Numbered from the stretch's first letter, positions 1 to 6,382 are shown. The stretch: 9,287 bases of DNA from Bacteroidaceae bacterium (GCA_017467745.1 JAFUKV010000107.1:1-9287); one strand, 5' to 3'. Numbers and translations: made by a program. Notes: a model not told the origin generated them from the sequence alone.

Positions 1-731
1 CTCTGAAAAATGTATATTATAAATCGGAAACTACCTTACCGTACAAAGCCGACTTAGAAGCGGAAAACGGTTATATTATAGGAGGTGAAGTCTCAGACGT
101 GGCAATAGAATACGGATTAAAATTTCATGTAGACTGGCTACGAGGACAAAAAACAGGCTTTTTTGTCGACCAACGAGAAAACAGGGTTTTGCTTGAACGC
201 TATGCTTCCGGTCGTTCGGTGTTGAATATGTTCTGCTACACGGGAGGGTTTTCATTTTATGCCATGCGCGGAGGAGCCAAATGTGTACACTCGGTTGACA
301 GTTCAGCCAAAGCGATAGATTTGACAAATAAGAATGTCGCTTTAAACTTCGGTAACGATCCTCGTCATCAGGCATTTGCCGAAGACGCTTTTAAATATCT
401 CGACCGGATGGGCGACCAATATGACTTGATAATATTAGATCCTCCGGCATTCGCCAAACATAAAAAAGTATTGCACAATGCGCTACAAGGATATCGCAAA
501 TTAAATGCAAAGGCTTTTGAAAAGATAAAACCCGGAGGCATTTTATTTACGTTCTCTTGTTCGCAGGTAGTTAATAAAGAAAATTTCAGGTTGACGGTAT
601 TCAGCGCAGCCGCGCAATCCGGCAGGAAAGTGCGCATCATACATCAATTAACGCAGCCGGCCGATCATCCTATCAATATTTACCACCCCGAAGGAGAATA
701 TCTGAAAGGCTTGGTTCTATACGTAGAATAA
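1..731 (+). CDS. rlmI: RlmI-type class I SAM-dependent 23S rRNA methyltransferase, 5' partial
   Basis: Probable cytoplasmic rRNA m5C methyltransferase of the RlmI/YccW family (in E. coli it methylates C1962 of 23S rRNA using SAM). The frame is open from the left edge; the first full codon is at base 3, giving 242 visible residues of a protein usually near 390-400 aa, so the N-terminal PUA part is missing. Visible in order: GQKTGFF..DQRENR (about residues 48-61), SAM-binding motif I VLNMFCYTGG (73-82), acidic SVD after strand 2, motif IV LDPPAF (145-150) and FSCSQVV (184-190), whose Cys186 is the likely catalytic cysteine. The GTG at base 99, preceded by GGAGGTG at 81-87, mimics a start, but the codons before it encode family-like sequence (NGYIIGGEV), so it is internal. 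It ends in a strong terminator. The family is clear; the exact target base is inferred. Confidence 0.9.
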   Translation, partial: LKNVYYKSETTLPYKADLEAENGYIIGGEVSDVAIEYGLKFHVDWLRGQKTGFFVDQRENRVLLERYASGRSVLNMFCYTGGFSFYAMRGGAKCVHSVDSSAKAIDLTNKNVALNFGNDPRHQAFAEDAFKYLDRMGDQYDLIILDPPAFAKHKKVLHNALQGYRKLNAKAFEKIKPGGILFTFSCSQVVNKENFRLTVFSAAAQSGRKVRIIHQLTQPADHPINIYHPEGEYLKGLVLYVE

Positions 732-742
732 AATAACGATAA

Positions 743-800
743 ACACAGACGAGGCTGCGCCGTAAAATTTTTAATTACGATACAGCCTCGTCTGTTTTCT
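743..800. terminator. Bidirectional rho-independent terminator between rlmI and the cupin gene
   Basis: A perfect 13-bp inverted repeat (745-757 with 783-795, arm ACAGACGAGGCTG) encloses a second short stem CGTAA/TTACG (761-765 with 775-779). On the plus strand the stem runs straight into TTTTCTT; on the minus strand it is followed by TGTTTATCGTTATTTTA. It lies 13 bp after the rlmI stop and 16 bp after the cupin stop, so it probably ends both converging transcripts. Confidence 0.85.
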
Positions 801-811
801 TAGTACTTCAA

Positions 812-1222
812 TCAAAGTAAATTTTTCCTTTCGGTAATCTCTGCATCTGTCATGGTATAACCATTAAGACTTCCTTCTTTGGCCTGTATACAAATATAAC
901 ACATAGGTGTCTCAGAAGTACATTTAAGATTACGGTCGCAGTTTGTCGAAACACGAATAACCGAACCTTCGGCTATATCGAATATTTCATCATTCACCTG
1001 AAACTTTCCGGAACCCGAAAGGATAATGTAGTTTTCCTCATTTTCTTTGTGACTGTGAAAAAAAGGAACTGCGGCTCCATTCGACAGTGTTCCGAATGAA
1101 ATTTCACAAGACGTGGAACCTGTAATATCTTTTACGAATTGTTTACCTTCAAAGCTGCATAGACTGCCAACTGAGGTATGAGCGAATTTATCGCCTTTGT
1201 TCAGAATTTTAACTTCGTCCAT
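812..1222 (-). CDS. Small cupin-domain protein
   Basis: A 136-residue single-domain cupin of unknown substrate, probably cytoplasmic (no signal peptide). Cupin motif 1 is visible as HSHKENEENY, with His56, His58 and Glu62/63 as likely metal ligands and SGSGKF following. In motif 2 (about residues 86-100, EGSVIRV.TNCDRN) the usual histidine is not evident, so the metal site may be incomplete or unusual. The frame is open up to an ATG at 1285, but family-like sequence begins at MDEVKILNKGDKF; I chose the ATG at 1220-1222, with ATGs at 1252 and 1285 as alternatives. No promoter motif is visible just ahead of it, so it is probably transcribed from the promoter at 1444-1474 through the SnoaL-like stub. 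An HxlR regulator is divergent from this unit. Small cupins of this type may be isomerases, dioxygenases or ligand binders; nothing here decides. Confidence 0.8.
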   Translation of the reverse strand: MDEVKILNKGDKFAHTSVGSLCSFEGKQFVKDITGSTSCEISFGTLSNGAAVPFFHSHKENEENYIILSGSGKFQVNDEIFDIAEGSVIRVSTNCDRNLKCTSETPMCYICIQAKEGSLNGYTMTDAEITERKNLL

Positions 1223-1298
1223 AGAATATATTTTTAAAAAATTTAGGTTCATCGGAGCATCGAGATAACTCCAATATGACGGCATATTCTACGTTACA

Positions 1299-1403
1299 TC
1301 AAAAAACAATTGCCTCATCAATAGAAACATCGCCAGCGTTAATAAAACAATCAAATTGTTCTATTACCCGTTTATTGGTATCGGTTTCTGAAACGGTTTT
1401 CAT
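1299..1403 (-). pseudogene. Truncated SnoaL-like / NTF2-fold (ester cyclase type) gene stub
   Basis: A 34-codon reading frame from the ATG at 1401-1403 contains TNKRVIEQFDCFINAGD, which resembles the first helix of SnoaL-like polyketide-cyclase/NTF2-fold proteins (pattern NK.VIEQF..FIN.GD). The frame stops after DEAIVF, and no continuation of the fold (normally 110-150 aa) is found in the other frames before the cupin gene. It has a good promoter 40-70 bp upstream (1444-1474) and sits directly before the cupin gene, so it looks like the relic of a gene that was first in the operon. An upstream in-frame ATG at 1484 lies before the promoter and is not a sensible start. The family is assigned from memory of the pattern and is tentative; it could instead be a short leader peptide. 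Confidence 0.42.
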
Positions 1404-1417
1404 ATTCGGAAAATCTG

Positions 1418-1503
1418 AGTTACCTGATGCTTTATTTTTATCGCAAAAATAATACATCACTGATACCGTGTCAAGTAGGCACAAAAACGTATGTTAGTTA
1501 CCT
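1418..1503. promoter_or_regulatory. Possible HxlR operator pair: two AGTTACCT copies around the minus-strand promoter
   Basis: The octamer AGTTACCT occurs at 1418-1425 and again at 1496-1503, one copy on each side of the minus-strand promoter (-7 at 1444-1451). A partial reverse-oriented match, GTAAC, overlaps the end of the HxlR promoter at 1584-1588. HxlR-family regulators usually bind the shared region between themselves and a divergent target. The repeats are short and could be chance. Confidence 0.22.
1444..1474 (-). promoter_or_regulatory. Bacteroidetes-type promoter of the SnoaL-stub/cupin unit
   Basis: On the minus strand TATTTTTG (1451-1444) matches the -7 element TAnnTTTG exactly, and TTG at 1474-1472 lies 20 bp upstream as a -33 element. 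The predicted start of transcription is near 1437, giving a leader of about 34 nt before the ATG at 1403. Confidence 0.6.
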
Positions 1504-1552
1504 TGTAGAAACCATTATTGAGTATCAAAAAATTGTAGATGTATTTTTTTAT

Positions 1553-1584
1553 TTTGTTAATAAAATTTCTTTTGATTACTTTTG
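1553..1584 (+). promoter_or_regulatory. Bacteroidetes-type promoter of the HxlR gene
   Basis: TTTG (1553-1556), a 20-bp spacer and TACTTTTG (1577-1584) match the -33/-7 consensus exactly. Transcription should start near 1591, about 19 nt before the ATG at 1610. Confidence 0.75.
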
Positions 1585-1609
1585 TAACCTAACTGAATTT
1601 TAGTGCCTT

Positions 1610-1987
1610 ATGAATAGAAAAACAATACAAGACGCTATTTTCCCCGGATGCCCAATCCGCAATATACTCTCTCGCATTTGCGATAAATGGTCATTACTTA
1701 CTCTCTATGCGCTCGAATGCACTAACGGTAAGCCTCTACGATTTAAACAAATTCAACGTGAAATTCCCGACATCTCTCAAAAAATGCTAACCACTACCCT
1801 ACGCACGCTCGAAGAAGACGGACTTGTATCAAGAAAGATTTTTGCAGAAGTTCCTCCTCGTGTCGAATATTCCCTAACACAAAGAGCCTATACGCTATTC
1901 CCTCACATATACTCTCTCATCGGTTGGGCGATAGAAAATTTCGATAATGTAATGGCCGATCGCCAACAGTCTACGACAGACTCATAA
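1610..1987 (+). CDS. HxlR-family winged-helix transcriptional regulator
   Basis: A 125-residue one-domain DNA-binding protein of the HxlR (MarR-like) family. The diagnostic opening CPIRNILSRICDKWSLLTLYAL type segment covers residues 14-35, with the conserved Cys14 that in several family members senses thiol-reactive electrophiles. The recognition helix is SQKMLTTTLRTLEEDGLVSR (56-75) and the wing is PPRVEYSLT (82-90). The length is typical. The ATG at 1610 sits about 19 nt after the predicted transcription start, and the gene ends in tandem TAA codons. It is divergent from the SnoaL-stub/cupin unit, the usual arrangement between an HxlR regulator and its target; control of that unit is inferred. 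Confidence 0.93.
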   Translation: MNRKTIQDAIFPGCPIRNILSRICDKWSLLTLYALECTNGKPLRFKQIQREIPDISQKMLTTTLRTLEEDGLVSRKIFAEVPPRVEYSLTQRAYTLFPHIYSLIGWAIENFDNVMADRQQSTTDS

Positions 1988-2252
1988 TAAACACATTTTC
2001 TTCGTGTGCTGTCAACCCATATCAAAAAATTTAAAGCAAACCGATAAAACGAAGGATAAAGAACGTCTGCAAATCAATTTAAGAGAACTATCTTGCAATA
2101 CCCCTAAATTTTACTTAATACAAGTCCCCAACAATATATTAAACTATAAACCAGCCAAACCTCCCCCAACTCGAAACAAATTGGCCTTTAATCATACTTA
2201 GAAAAATTTCTCTCAGAACGCTTCACTTTACATTTATAAGAGTAAAAAACTC
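1988..2252. other. Gene-free stretch after the HxlR gene
   Basis: No convincing gene is visible on either strand. A 65-codon plus-strand frame starting with GTG at 2004 is lysine/proline-rich, unlike any family I know, has no ribosome-binding context and overlaps no promoter, so I treat it as chance. A small hairpin GAGT-AAAAA-ACTC lies at 2240-2252. Confidence 0.5.
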
Positions 2253-2279
2253 AAAGGCAAACAGTCCTTTATTTTTTTT
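2253..2279 (+). terminator. Weak terminator at the convergent HxlR / mgsA ends
   Basis: A 5-bp stem AAAGG/CCTTT (2253-2257 with 2266-2270) with an 8-nt loop is followed by A and eight T on the plus strand. It could end the HxlR transcript, though it lies 265 bp beyond the HxlR stop and overlaps the last codons of mgsA. The stem is short, so confidence is low. Confidence 0.3.
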
Positions 2280-2787
2280 CGTCAGAAGATGTTACATTTT
2301 CTATTGCTTGTGCAACAATCTCCTCGTGAGAGAACCGATTAGCATAGCTGGTATAATCATGCGGATGATGTACATAGGTTGGATCTAAAAACAACGGACT
2401 CGAAATAATATGGTCGGCCGAACTCCTATTACAACAAAATACAATATTTTCTACACTGGCCAGACGGGTCAGCGCCTTAACATCCGTATCGTGCGGTTGT
2501 AACGTCATAGGGTCAGTAAAGAAAAACAGATAATCTATATCTCCTGCTACAATATGTGAGCCCATTTGTTGGTCTCCTCCTAAGGGACCAGACTTTAACA
2601 ATGTAAAATCCCACTCAACCTCAGGATGTTTTTTCTGTAAGGCCTCTTTGATTATCGTACCCGTAGTTCCCGTTGCGTAAAATTTATGTCCTTTTAATTT
2701 TTCAGAATTATATAAAGTCCACTCCGTAAGTTCCTGTTTCATAGCATCGTGTGCAACCAGTCCGATTTTTCTTCTAATTTTTCCCAT
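2269..2787 (-). CDS. mgsA: Methylglyoxal synthase
   Basis: Converts dihydroxyacetone phosphate to methylglyoxal and phosphate, a cytoplasmic bypass of lower glycolysis that releases phosphate when sugar phosphates pile up. The family signatures are all present in 172 residues: IGLVAHDAMK (8-17, with substrate-site His13), phosphate loop ATGTTG (38-43), SGPLGGDQQ (66-74, with Asp72 the equivalent of the catalytic Asp71 of E. coli), TDPMTLQPHDTDVKALTRLA (91-110, with His99 and Asp102) and VFCCNRSSAD (116-125). It is about 20 residues longer than the E. coli protein, mostly in the C-terminal tail. It stands alone, with its own promoter (2815-2822) and a leader of about 20 nt. No sugar-phosphate gene is adjacent. 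Confidence 0.97.
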   Translation of the reverse strand: MGKIRRKIGLVAHDAMKQELTEWTLYNSEKLKGHKFYATGTTGTIIKEALQKKHPEVEWDFTLLKSGPLGGDQQMGSHIVAGDIDYLFFFTDPMTLQPHDTDVKALTRLASVENIVFCCNRSSADHIISSPLFLDPTYVHHPHDYTSYANRFSHEEIVAQAIENVTSSDEKK

Positions 2788-2814
2788 AATTCATTTATAA
2801 ATAATGTATCGCGT

Positions 2815-2822
2815 CAAAGATA
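2815..2822 (-). promoter_or_regulatory. -7 element of the mgsA promoter
   Basis: TATCTTTG on the minus strand (2822-2815) is an exact TAnnTTTG match, placing the transcription start near 2807, 20 nt before the mgsA ATG. No good -33 TTTG is visible at 19-21 bp upstream, so the promoter may be weak or helped by an activator. Confidence 0.55.
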
Positions 2823-3057
2823 CACATTTATATTTCAATATGTATCCCATAAATCAAGTATTAGCAATCCCGTCCTGAATCTATACCCATAAAAAGAAAA
2901 AAAGGCTCAATATAATGCAGATTTAGAGTTACTGGTACTATCTTCCAGTTACAAGATATCCTCGATAACTTATAGAATTTATATAGTAGTACAAGCTCCC
3001 AAACATAAAAAAATGACTTTCATCTAAACATTCAATATACAGAGCCTCTGTAATCGG
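2823..3057. other. Gene-free stretch between mgsA and the fabG terminator
   Basis: No recognised gene on either strand. It holds one imperfect hairpin: GTTACTGG (2928-2935) against CCAGTTAC (2945-2952), seven of eight pairs with a 9-nt loop and no T-run on either side. The role of the hairpin is unknown and it may be chance. Confidence 0.5.
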
Positions 3058-3091
3058 GAAAAAAATGAGAACCTATATTAATTAGGTTCTC
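3058..3091 (-). terminator. Rho-independent terminator of the tetR-KAS III-fabG operon
   Basis: A perfect 9-bp stem GAGAACCTA/TAGGTTCTC (3067-3075 with 3083-3091) with a 7-nt loop. Reading the minus strand, the stem is followed by A and a run of seven T (3065-3059). It lies about 47 bp past the fabG stop. Confidence 0.82.
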
Positions 3092-3137
3092 TTCTAATAT
3101 TAATTTACAAAAAGATGTATGGATAAAAATTTTCTTA

Positions 3138-3884
3138 TTACATATTCATACCACCGCATACATGTATAACTTGTCCGGTAACATACGAAGCCAAATCAGA
3201 AGCAAGGAATGTACAAACATTTGCCACATCTTCCGGAGTTCCTCCACGTTTCAACGGAATTTGGGCTGCCCATTCTTTACGAACTTCTTCGGATAATTGG
3301 TGAGTCATTTCCGTAATAATAAATCCCGGAGCAATGCAATTTGCCCGTATTCCTCTTGAACCTAACTCCTTAGCGATAGATTTAGCTAAACCAATCATAC
3401 CGGCTTTCGATGCAGAGTAGTTTGTTTGTCCGGCATTTCCAGATACCCCTACAACAGAACTCATATTAATAATACTGCCCGATTTTTGACGCATCATAAC
3501 TGGGGTACATGCGTGGATAAAATTAAAGGCCGATTTCAAGTTTACATTAATAACCATATCCCATTGAGCTTCGCTCATACGCATCATCAATCCGTCGCGA
3601 GTAATACCGGCATTGTTTACCAATATATCTATTCTACCAAAATCTTTGGCAATTTCTTCCACTACTTTATGAGTATCTTCAAAATTTGCGGCATTCGAAG
3701 CATATCCTTTTACTTTCACCCCAAATGCAGCGATTTCCGCTTCGGTTGCTTTGGCATTATCATCTATTGCCAAATCTGTAAATGCTATATTAGCGCCTTC
3801 TTGGGCAAATTTTATTGCAATAGCTTTTCCGATACCGCGTGCGGCTCCGGTTATGATAGCAACCTTTCCTTCTAATAATTTCAT
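3138..3884 (-). CDS. fabG: 3-oxoacyl-[acyl-carrier-protein] reductase (SDR family)
   Basis: NADPH-dependent reduction of 3-oxoacyl-ACP to 3-hydroxyacyl-ACP; cytoplasmic. All classical short-chain dehydrogenase marks are visible in 248 residues: cofactor-binding TGAARGIG (12-19), NNAG (90-93), Asn115, Ser143 in INMSSVVG and YSASK with Tyr156 and Lys160, so the Asn-Ser-Tyr-Lys tetrad is intact. The PGFI.T segment and the C-terminal VTGQVIHVCGGMNM follow FabG closely. The length is standard. It is the last gene of the operon, 29 bp after the KAS III gene, and is followed by a terminator. Because it sits with a divergent KAS III and a TetR regulator rather than in a housekeeping fab cluster, it may serve a dedicated acyl product; this is inference. 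Confidence 0.93.
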   Translation of the reverse strand: MKLLEGKVAIITGAARGIGKAIAIKFAQEGANIAFTDLAIDDNAKATEAEIAAFGVKVKGYASNAANFEDTHKVVEEIAKDFGRIDILVNNAGITRDGLMMRMSEAQWDMVINVNLKSAFNFIHACTPVMMRQKSGSIINMSSVVGVSGNAGQTNYSASKAGMIGLAKSIAKELGSRGIRANCIAPGFIITEMTHQLSEEVRKEWAAQIPLKRGGTPEDVANVCTFLASDLASYVTGQVIHVCGGMNM

Positions 3885-3913
3885 AATAAATTTATTATTT
3901 TAAGTGTAACTTC

Positions 3914-4858
3914 TTAGAATCGAACAAGAAAACCTCCGCTTGAATAGCCACCTCCAAATACCGTCAGAGCTACCAAATCACCTTTCTTCATTTTGTCCCA
4001 ATTTTGCGATAATACAAGAGCGGCACTGGCAGAACCGGTATTTCCCAATTCTTGTATATTATTTAAGAAACGTTCCATTGGCACGTCCAACTGATGCTGA
4101 ACATTGGCTACAATACGCAAATTAGCTTGATGACAAATAATATAAGTAAGATCCTGTACGGTCAAATTATTTTTTTGAGTAAGTGAATTCAATACTTCAC
4201 ACATATATTTGCAAGCATGAATAAACACATCCTTTCCATAAGACATAGTAATTCCTGTTGTTTTAGGGCGCAAACTAACACCCTCCGGTCCCTTGCCTAC
4301 ATGGCCTAATCCTCGCGTAAAAATATCCAGAATTTCCGGTTCCCCTTCTTTCTGTCTATCTTTCGATACGAATAGCGCAACAGCGGCATCACCCCATAAA
4401 TGTCCCGCCTTCGGATCGGTTTCATTACTGTATACCGTGTTGTGTTCAGAACAAATTATAAGGGCTTTACTTGCTTTTCCCATAGCAAAATACCCTTCTA
4501 TAATTTCAAGTCCATTGGCAAAAGACGAACATGCAGATGATGCGTAAACAGCTTTTGCATTCGACATATTAAATTCACGCTGAGCAATATGCGCCAATGT
4601 TCCTACGGTATCGATAGGCGAATAACTGGATGCAACAATTAAGTCAACCTCTTCTATCGGATAAGGCAATCCCGGTATAGCATTTTTAATAGCTTCCAAC
4701 CCCATTGTATGGGCATCTTCACCTTCTGCTGCCCGAGAACGGGTACTAATACCTGTACGTTGTAAAATCCATTCGCTTGTTAAACCGTTGAGGTTGAAAA
4801 AATAATCATTTCCTATTCTTAAAGATGGTACGTAATGTCCTTGTGCATTAATAAACAT
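3914..4858 (-). CDS. 3-oxoacyl-ACP synthase III family protein (FabH-like KAS III)
   Basis: Thiolase-fold condensing enzyme that would join an acyl-CoA primer to malonyl-ACP. The KAS III triad is intact in 314 residues: Cys110 in SSACSSF, His243 in CHQANLRI and Asn273 in LGNTGSAS. The acyl-CoA entry motif EWILQRTGI (29-37) and the Arg after HQAN are also present, and the C-terminal GGGYSSGGFLVRF is typical. The N-terminus differs from housekeeping FabH (it begins FINAQGHYVPSLRIGNDYFF), so I call it a KAS III paralogue rather than fabH. It lies 19 bp after tetR and 29 bp before fabG on the same strand, so it is almost certainly co-transcribed with both. Primer choice and product cannot be read from the sequence. 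Confidence 0.9.
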   Translation of the reverse strand: MFINAQGHYVPSLRIGNDYFFNLNGLTSEWILQRTGISTRSRAAEGEDAHTMGLEAIKNAIPGLPYPIEEVDLIVASSYSPIDTVGTLAHIAQREFNMSNAKAVYASSACSSFANGLEIIEGYFAMGKASKALIICSEHNTVYSNETDPKAGHLWGDAAVALFVSKDRQKEGEPEILDIFTRGLGHVGKGPEGVSLRPKTTGITMSYGKDVFIHACKYMCEVLNSLTQKNNLTVQDLTYIICHQANLRIVANVQHQLDVPMERFLNNIQELGNTGSASAALVLSQNWDKMKKGDLVALTVFGGGYSSGGFLVRF

Positions 4859-4877
4859 AGTGTTATAATATTGCGGG

Positions 4878-5459
4878 TTATTGTTTTTTTATCCCGTTCA
4901 GAATAAAATTCATTATGTAATTTTTTAACGAAGATTTATCTATTTTCGATTCATTGAAATGACCTTTTATATAGGGTACATCCAACCCTTTCAAAGCATA
5001 ATGTACGATAGAAGCTGTAATACTGGTGTTTGTTATGGCGAATACGTTTTTATTCACACCTTCGTCCAATATACCTTTTATCAATTGTATTTCTCTTAAA
5101 TCCATATATTTACGGGCTTGTTCAACTTTCCAGATATCTCTAAAAAATTCGGCTCTCAACGTTCCGTTACGTAATACGGCCTCTTTCATCGCCTCCATAC
5201 GAGCATAGATATAATTCACCAATTTCTTCTCGGGAGACAAATCTTGATCTGCCATCTCTTGGAGAGAGCGTAGAATGTGATCTAATTCCGACTCTACAAC
5301 CGCCCAATAAACCTCGTTCTTGCTTTTAAAATATGTGTATAATGTTCTACGGCCTTTTTGCGATGCTAATGCAATATCGTTCATCGTTGTATTTTCTACT
5401 CCTGATTTGGCAAATAATTGCCGCGCGACATCAATTAACATTTCTCGTGTCTTTGACAT
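4878..5459 (-). CDS. TetR/AcrR-family transcriptional regulator
   Basis: A 193-residue one-component repressor-type regulator. The N-terminal TetR DNA-binding domain (residues 3-50) shows DVARQLFAKSG, then the helix-turn-helix TTMNDIALASQKGRRTLYTY (24-43) and F.SKNEVYWAV. The rest is a helical ligand-binding and dimerisation domain without recognisable ligand residues. The frame stays open to an ATG at 5498, but that codon lies upstream of the predicted transcription start (near 5480), so the ATG at 5457-5459 is the right start. The gene is first in the operon with KAS III and fabG, suggesting autoregulation and control of the two enzymes by a lipid- or acyl-type ligand; both points are inferred from arrangement. 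Confidence 0.92.
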   Translation of the reverse strand: MSKTREMLIDVARQLFAKSGVENTTMNDIALASQKGRRTLYTYFKSKNEVYWAVVESELDHILRSLQEMADQDLSPEKKLVNYIYARMEAMKEAVLRNGTLRAEFFRDIWKVEQARKYMDLREIQLIKGILDEGVNKNVFAITNTSITASIVHYALKGLDVPYIKGHFNESKIDKSSLKNYIMNFILNGIKKQ

Positions 5460-5464
5460 TGTAT

Positions 5465-5487
5465 GCACATTTCTTTTAAAACTGTGC
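5465..5487. promoter_or_regulatory. Candidate TetR operator (inverted repeat over the transcription start)
   Basis: GCACA (5465-5469) and TGTGC (5483-5487) form an inverted repeat with a 13-bp spacer, centred on the predicted tetR transcription start and touching the end of the -7 element. Placement fits an autorepressor site. The arms are only 5 bp, so it may be chance. Confidence 0.3.
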
Positions 5488-5518
5488 GAAGATAGCAATT
5501 ATATCTTAACGATGCAAA
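5487..5518 (-). promoter_or_regulatory. Promoter of the tetR-KAS III-fabG operon
   Basis: On the minus strand TTTG (5518-5515), a 20-bp spacer and TATCTTCG (5494-5487) match the Bacteroidetes promoter with one deviation in the -7 box (C for T). Transcription should start near 5480, about 20 nt before the ATG at 5459. A 14-bp AT-only palindrome lies just upstream at 5528-5541. Confidence 0.65.
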
Positions 5519-5541
5519 AAATACCCCTATATTATAATATA

Positions 5542-5928
5542 TATGTACAATATGATTACTAACTGAAAAATAAACAGATTGTATCTCATTAATACAGCCA
5601 ATTACCACAGGCATGACAACTTCTTTTTTAGAATAAAATTGAAACTTTACTATTTTACTTATTACTTTTTTTATAAAGACTATGACATTCAAAAAGATTC
5701 TGACATTAATCAAAAAAAGATCTTTATTTTTAACTACATCTATTTCTAATTCTGCACAAACTAAAATTGTAGTCCTTTATCATTAAGTTGAATACATATT
5801 ATAAAATAAAGTCCTAATATTGTTCTATTATCCATAATTACATATCCATCTATAAATACCAGACAAGCATAACTAAATTCCACTATTCAAAAAAAACGCC
5901 ACAATATTATAAAAAAAGAATGAAATAA
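5542..5928. other. AT-rich gene-free stretch between tetR and tRNA-fMet
   Basis: No recognisable gene or gene remnant on either strand. A 92-codon minus-strand frame (5435-5713) overlaps the start and promoter of tetR and resembles no family I know. Small repeats only: the palindrome AAAGATCTTT at 5716-5725 and a 7-bp direct repeat TGACATT at 5683-5689 and 5701-5707. Confidence 0.5.
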
Positions 5929-5959
5929 TTTGGAGATATAAATTTTAGTTGTACCTTTG
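5929..5959 (+). promoter_or_regulatory. Promoter of tRNA-fMet
   Basis: TTTG (5929-5932), a 19-bp spacer and TACCTTTG (5952-5959) match the Bacteroidetes consensus exactly. The -7 element ends 11 bp before the first base of the tRNA. Confidence 0.78.
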
Positions 5960-5970
5960 CAAATGAAAAT

Positions 5971-6042
<72 letters not shown>

Positions 6043-6046
6043 CAAG

Positions 6047-6075
6047 AAAGGAGAACTTTTTAAGTTCTCCTTTTT
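6047..6075 (+). terminator. Rho-independent terminator of tRNA-fMet
   Basis: A perfect 12-bp stem AAAGGAGAACTT/AAGTTCTCCTTT (6047-6058 with 6062-6073) with a 3-nt TTT loop and a T-run (6071-6075). It begins 4 bp after the tRNA. Confidence 0.9.
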
Positions 6076-6382
6076 CATTTCTTACCTACCATAACGCAAA
6101 ACATAGTACAACACTATCAACTCCCAAATCCGCCTTCTACTTATAAACAACACCAGAAAATATATCTAAGAACCTCCCCAATTAACAATAAATTTAATGT
6201 CAATCAAGAATATGTATATAGACATATTCTGTAAAGAATTGATAATAAACACTTTCATCACCCACAAAACATTTAAAATAATATAGAGAAAAGAAACACT
6301 AAAATTTTAATAAAAAAGAGACTTTTAAAGTTCACAACAAACAATCCTCAGAAATAATATTTTTCTCCAATAAAAAATCAAG
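6076..6382. other. Gene-free AT-rich spacer between the two converging tRNA units
   Basis: No open frame of note and no family-like peptide in any frame. Apart from the inverted repeat at 6207-6230 I see no structure. Both flanking transcripts should end at the edges of this stretch. Confidence 0.55.
6207..6230. repeat. Perfect 9-bp inverted repeat in the inter-tRNA spacer
   Basis: AGAATATGT (6207-6215) and ACATATTCT (6222-6230) with a 6-nt loop. Outer bases CAAT (6201-6204) and ATTG (6238-6241) can extend pairing across internal mismatches. No T-run follows on either strand, so it is not an ordinary terminator. No gene abuts it; the function is unknown. Confidence 0.5.

Noticed and set aside
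2004..2201. 65-codon plus-strand frame after the HxlR gene
   Set aside because: It starts with GTG without a ribosome-binding context, has a lysine/proline-rich composition unlike a folded protein, and matches no family I recognise.
2941..3072. 44-codon open minus-strand stretch after the fabG terminator (contains EALYIECLDES)
   Set aside because: It has no start codon near its beginning, lies right behind a strong terminator and resembles no known family; chance is the simplest reading.
3883..3898. 16-bp perfect AT-only palindrome over the fabG start codon
   Set aside because: It consists only of A and T in an AT-rich gap inside an operon; such palindromes are expected by chance at this base composition.
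5528..5541. 14-bp AT-only palindrome upstream of the tetR promoter as TetR operator
   Set aside because: It has no G or C, lies upstream of the -33 box rather than over the promoter, and is easily produced by chance; the GCACA/TGTGC repeat is a better candidate.
5683..5707. TGACATT direct repeat as a possible operator or attachment site
   Set aside because: It is only 7 bp, has no associated gene, promoter or integrase, and lies in low-complexity AT-rich DNA.
5435..5713. 92-codon minus-strand frame upstream of tetR
   Set aside because: It overlaps the tetR start in another frame and runs through the tetR promoter; the peptide is not family-like.
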